Source: an uncultured Desulfatitalea sp.
Lineage (GTDB): Bacteria > Desulfobacterota > Desulfobacteria > Desulfobacterales > Desulfosarcinaceae
Length of the DNA: 64,000 bases
Direction of reading: 5' to 3'
NCBI GenBank assembly: GCA_937868765.1
Contig: CALMNL010000003.1
Coordinates: 496,001 to 560,000 of the forward strand
In this document: one piece after another, positions 63,244 to 64,000 of the stretch
How the letters are laid out: each line of letters opens with the position of its first letter
Numbering within the stretch: position 1 is the stretch's first letter
Program-made: the position numbers and the translations under genes
The notes under the pieces: generated by a model
Databases searched by the model: none
Told to the model about the DNA's origin: nothing
Seen by the model: the letters and a program-made list of their open reading frames with translations, nothing else

Positions 63244-63666
63244 TCATCGATCCTTGGCCAAGGCGGCCCGCTCCGCAGACAGTTCCCTGAGGAGCTGGCC
63301 CAAGGGCCAGGTTTCGGAGGTGGGGGTCAGTGTCGCCCAGAGCGCCTGGCGCATGCCCGCCTGGCGACACCCGGCCATCAGGGTGTGCAATTCATTCTCT
63401 TCCAGCCCCGCGACGATGACGGCCCGGGGCAGTTCTGAATCGATGCCCTCACCACTGCCATCCGGTCGTGAGAACACGCCTCCCACGGCTTCTGCGACAT
63501 CCTGGGCCGTGGCCCACACCAGGGGCACGGCGCCAATGCCGATCATCCCCAGCAAGGTTTTGAATTTTGATTGGGCGGCGGCGGCAAACCCGCACAACAG
63601 CAATTTGCGCGAACCATAAAGGCGCCGGTTCGTCTGACCCAGTTTTTCAAAGGTTGCATCGACCAT
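63244..63666 (-). CDS. DUF3783 family protein
   Basis: The 140-residue protein has a C-terminal DUF3783-type region (RAVIVAGLEENELHTLMAGC, then ALWATLTPTSETWPLGQLLR). The N-terminal half (SRKLLLCGFAAAAQSKFKTL) looks like a related receiver-like alpha/beta unit. No catalytic motif is visible and the function is unknown. It converges with the DUF1015 gene (4-base gap) and lies downstream of the hemerythrin gene on the same strand. Confidence 0.75.
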   Translation of the reverse strand: MVDATFEKLGQTNRRLYGSRKLLLCGFAAAAQSKFKTLLGMIGIGAVPLVWATAQDVAEAVGGVFSRPDGSGEGIDSELPRAVIVAGLEENELHTLMAGCRQAGMRQALWATLTPTSETWPLGQLLRELSAERAALAKDR

Positions 63667-63756
63667 TTTTCCCCCGAGGAGAATCGGATTCTGTTCCGAA
63701 GCTTGAAAAGCTACACCATCGCTCCGCTGGGATGCAAGCCGAAAGTGGTCGCGAAA

Positions 63757-64000
63757 TCAAACGACGCCTTTAGCGCTCATGAACGGTCCATACTTCTTAT
63801 CCACGATCTGAATGTGCTTGATGAGCCAATCTTTGAGAAAATTCAACACCTCCATCGAAAGCAAAATGCGACCCAGTTTCAAATCATTCTGAAAACCAGC
63901 CACTTTTTCAATGAACGCATTGTGCTCACGGGTATGCCGGGTTGTTTCGGGGTAGCCATGTTTCAAGAAAAGCTGTTCTTCGGACATGAAATGGCGCTGG
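63757..64000 (-). CDS. Bacteriohemerythrin, C-terminal part
   Basis: The visible part continues past the right edge of the window. It reads RHFMSEEQLFLKHGYPETTR, then HTREHNAFIEKV and a terminal LKDWLIKHIQIVDKKYGPFM. The spaced histidines and acids (HF..EE, H..EH..F, L..WL..HI...D..Y) are the diiron ligands of the hemerythrin fold, which binds O2 reversibly. In an anaerobe it may sense or deliver oxygen for detoxification. Whether a methyl-accepting domain or other module is attached upstream cannot be seen. Confidence 0.88.
   Translation of the reverse strand, partial: QRHFMSEEQLFLKHGYPETTRHTREHNAFIEKVAGFQNDLKLGRILLSMEVLNFLKDWLIKHIQIVDKKYGPFMSAKGVV

Overview
The window reads as chromosomal DNA of a strictly anaerobic Desulfobacterota (deltaproteobacterial) lineage, probably a Desulfosarcina/Desulfobacteraceae-type sulfate reducer. 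This is an inference from gene content and order: dnaG-rpoD, nif3, a C4 zinc-ribbon protein, rnpB and a two-gene SufC/SufB system, the fmt/def/rsmB block next to a complete type II secretion operon, PASTA and YidD-like proteins, and glycyl-radical and old-yellow-enzyme genes. No insertion sequence, phage gene or CRISPR array was seen.

Left part (1-16.2 kb): the start of a divergent YcaO-like gene; hisB with a small secreted protein; the dnaG-rpoD pair; a tRNA with a CAU anticodon; nif3 and its zinc-ribbon partner; RNase P RNA; then a tight run of sufC, sufB-like, an HPr-domain fusion protein and ispD. Facing them are a SLOG/TIGR00725 gene and yvcK, followed by a thioredoxin-reductase fusion and a cold-shock protein.

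Middle part (16.2-37.9 kb): a long single-direction block on the minus strand. Read in its own direction it runs ribF, a YbhN-type membrane protein, def, fmt, rsmB, then gspF-G-H-I-J-K-L-M-N-C-D-E, a YidD-like protein, a TPR protein, a PASTA protein, rpe and aroQ. Many junctions overlap by a few bases. The secretin GspD carries a C-terminal SPOR domain. A tRNA-Leu(CAG) with its own promoter and terminator lies just upstream of ribF.

Accessory part (37.9-55.4 kb): a metallo-beta-lactamase-fold hydrolase, acpH and an enoyl-CoA isomerase-like gene lead into a catabolic-looking cluster. The cluster holds a GntR/FCD regulator with a PdhR-like box, a glycyl radical enzyme of unassigned substrate, its radical-SAM activase and a double split-barrel flavoprotein. 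Next come a MarR regulator flanked by two matching operator-like sites, an Fe-S/FAD old-yellow-enzyme reductase, the decayed remnant of a second such reductase, and an epoxide-hydrolase-like protein. An envelope locus of mostly unrecognised genes follows: two membrane coiled-coil proteins, a bitopic membrane protein, an ExeA-like ATPase fused to an OmpA domain, and a secreted protein with a duplicated FYDPRR module.

Right part (55.4-64 kb): an HNH nuclease, fabH, a small arginine-rich protein, asd, a DUF1285-like protein, a class III cyclase with FHA domain, a circularly permuted YpsA/SLOG protein, a DUF1015 protein, a DUF3783 protein and the 3' part of a hemerythrin gene.

Four diverged copies of a ~145-bp intergenic repeat (5.8, 13.9, 49.7 and 59.7 kb) punctuate the window. 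The best candidates for undescribed biology are the glycyl-radical cluster and the ExeA-OmpA/FYDPRR envelope locus.
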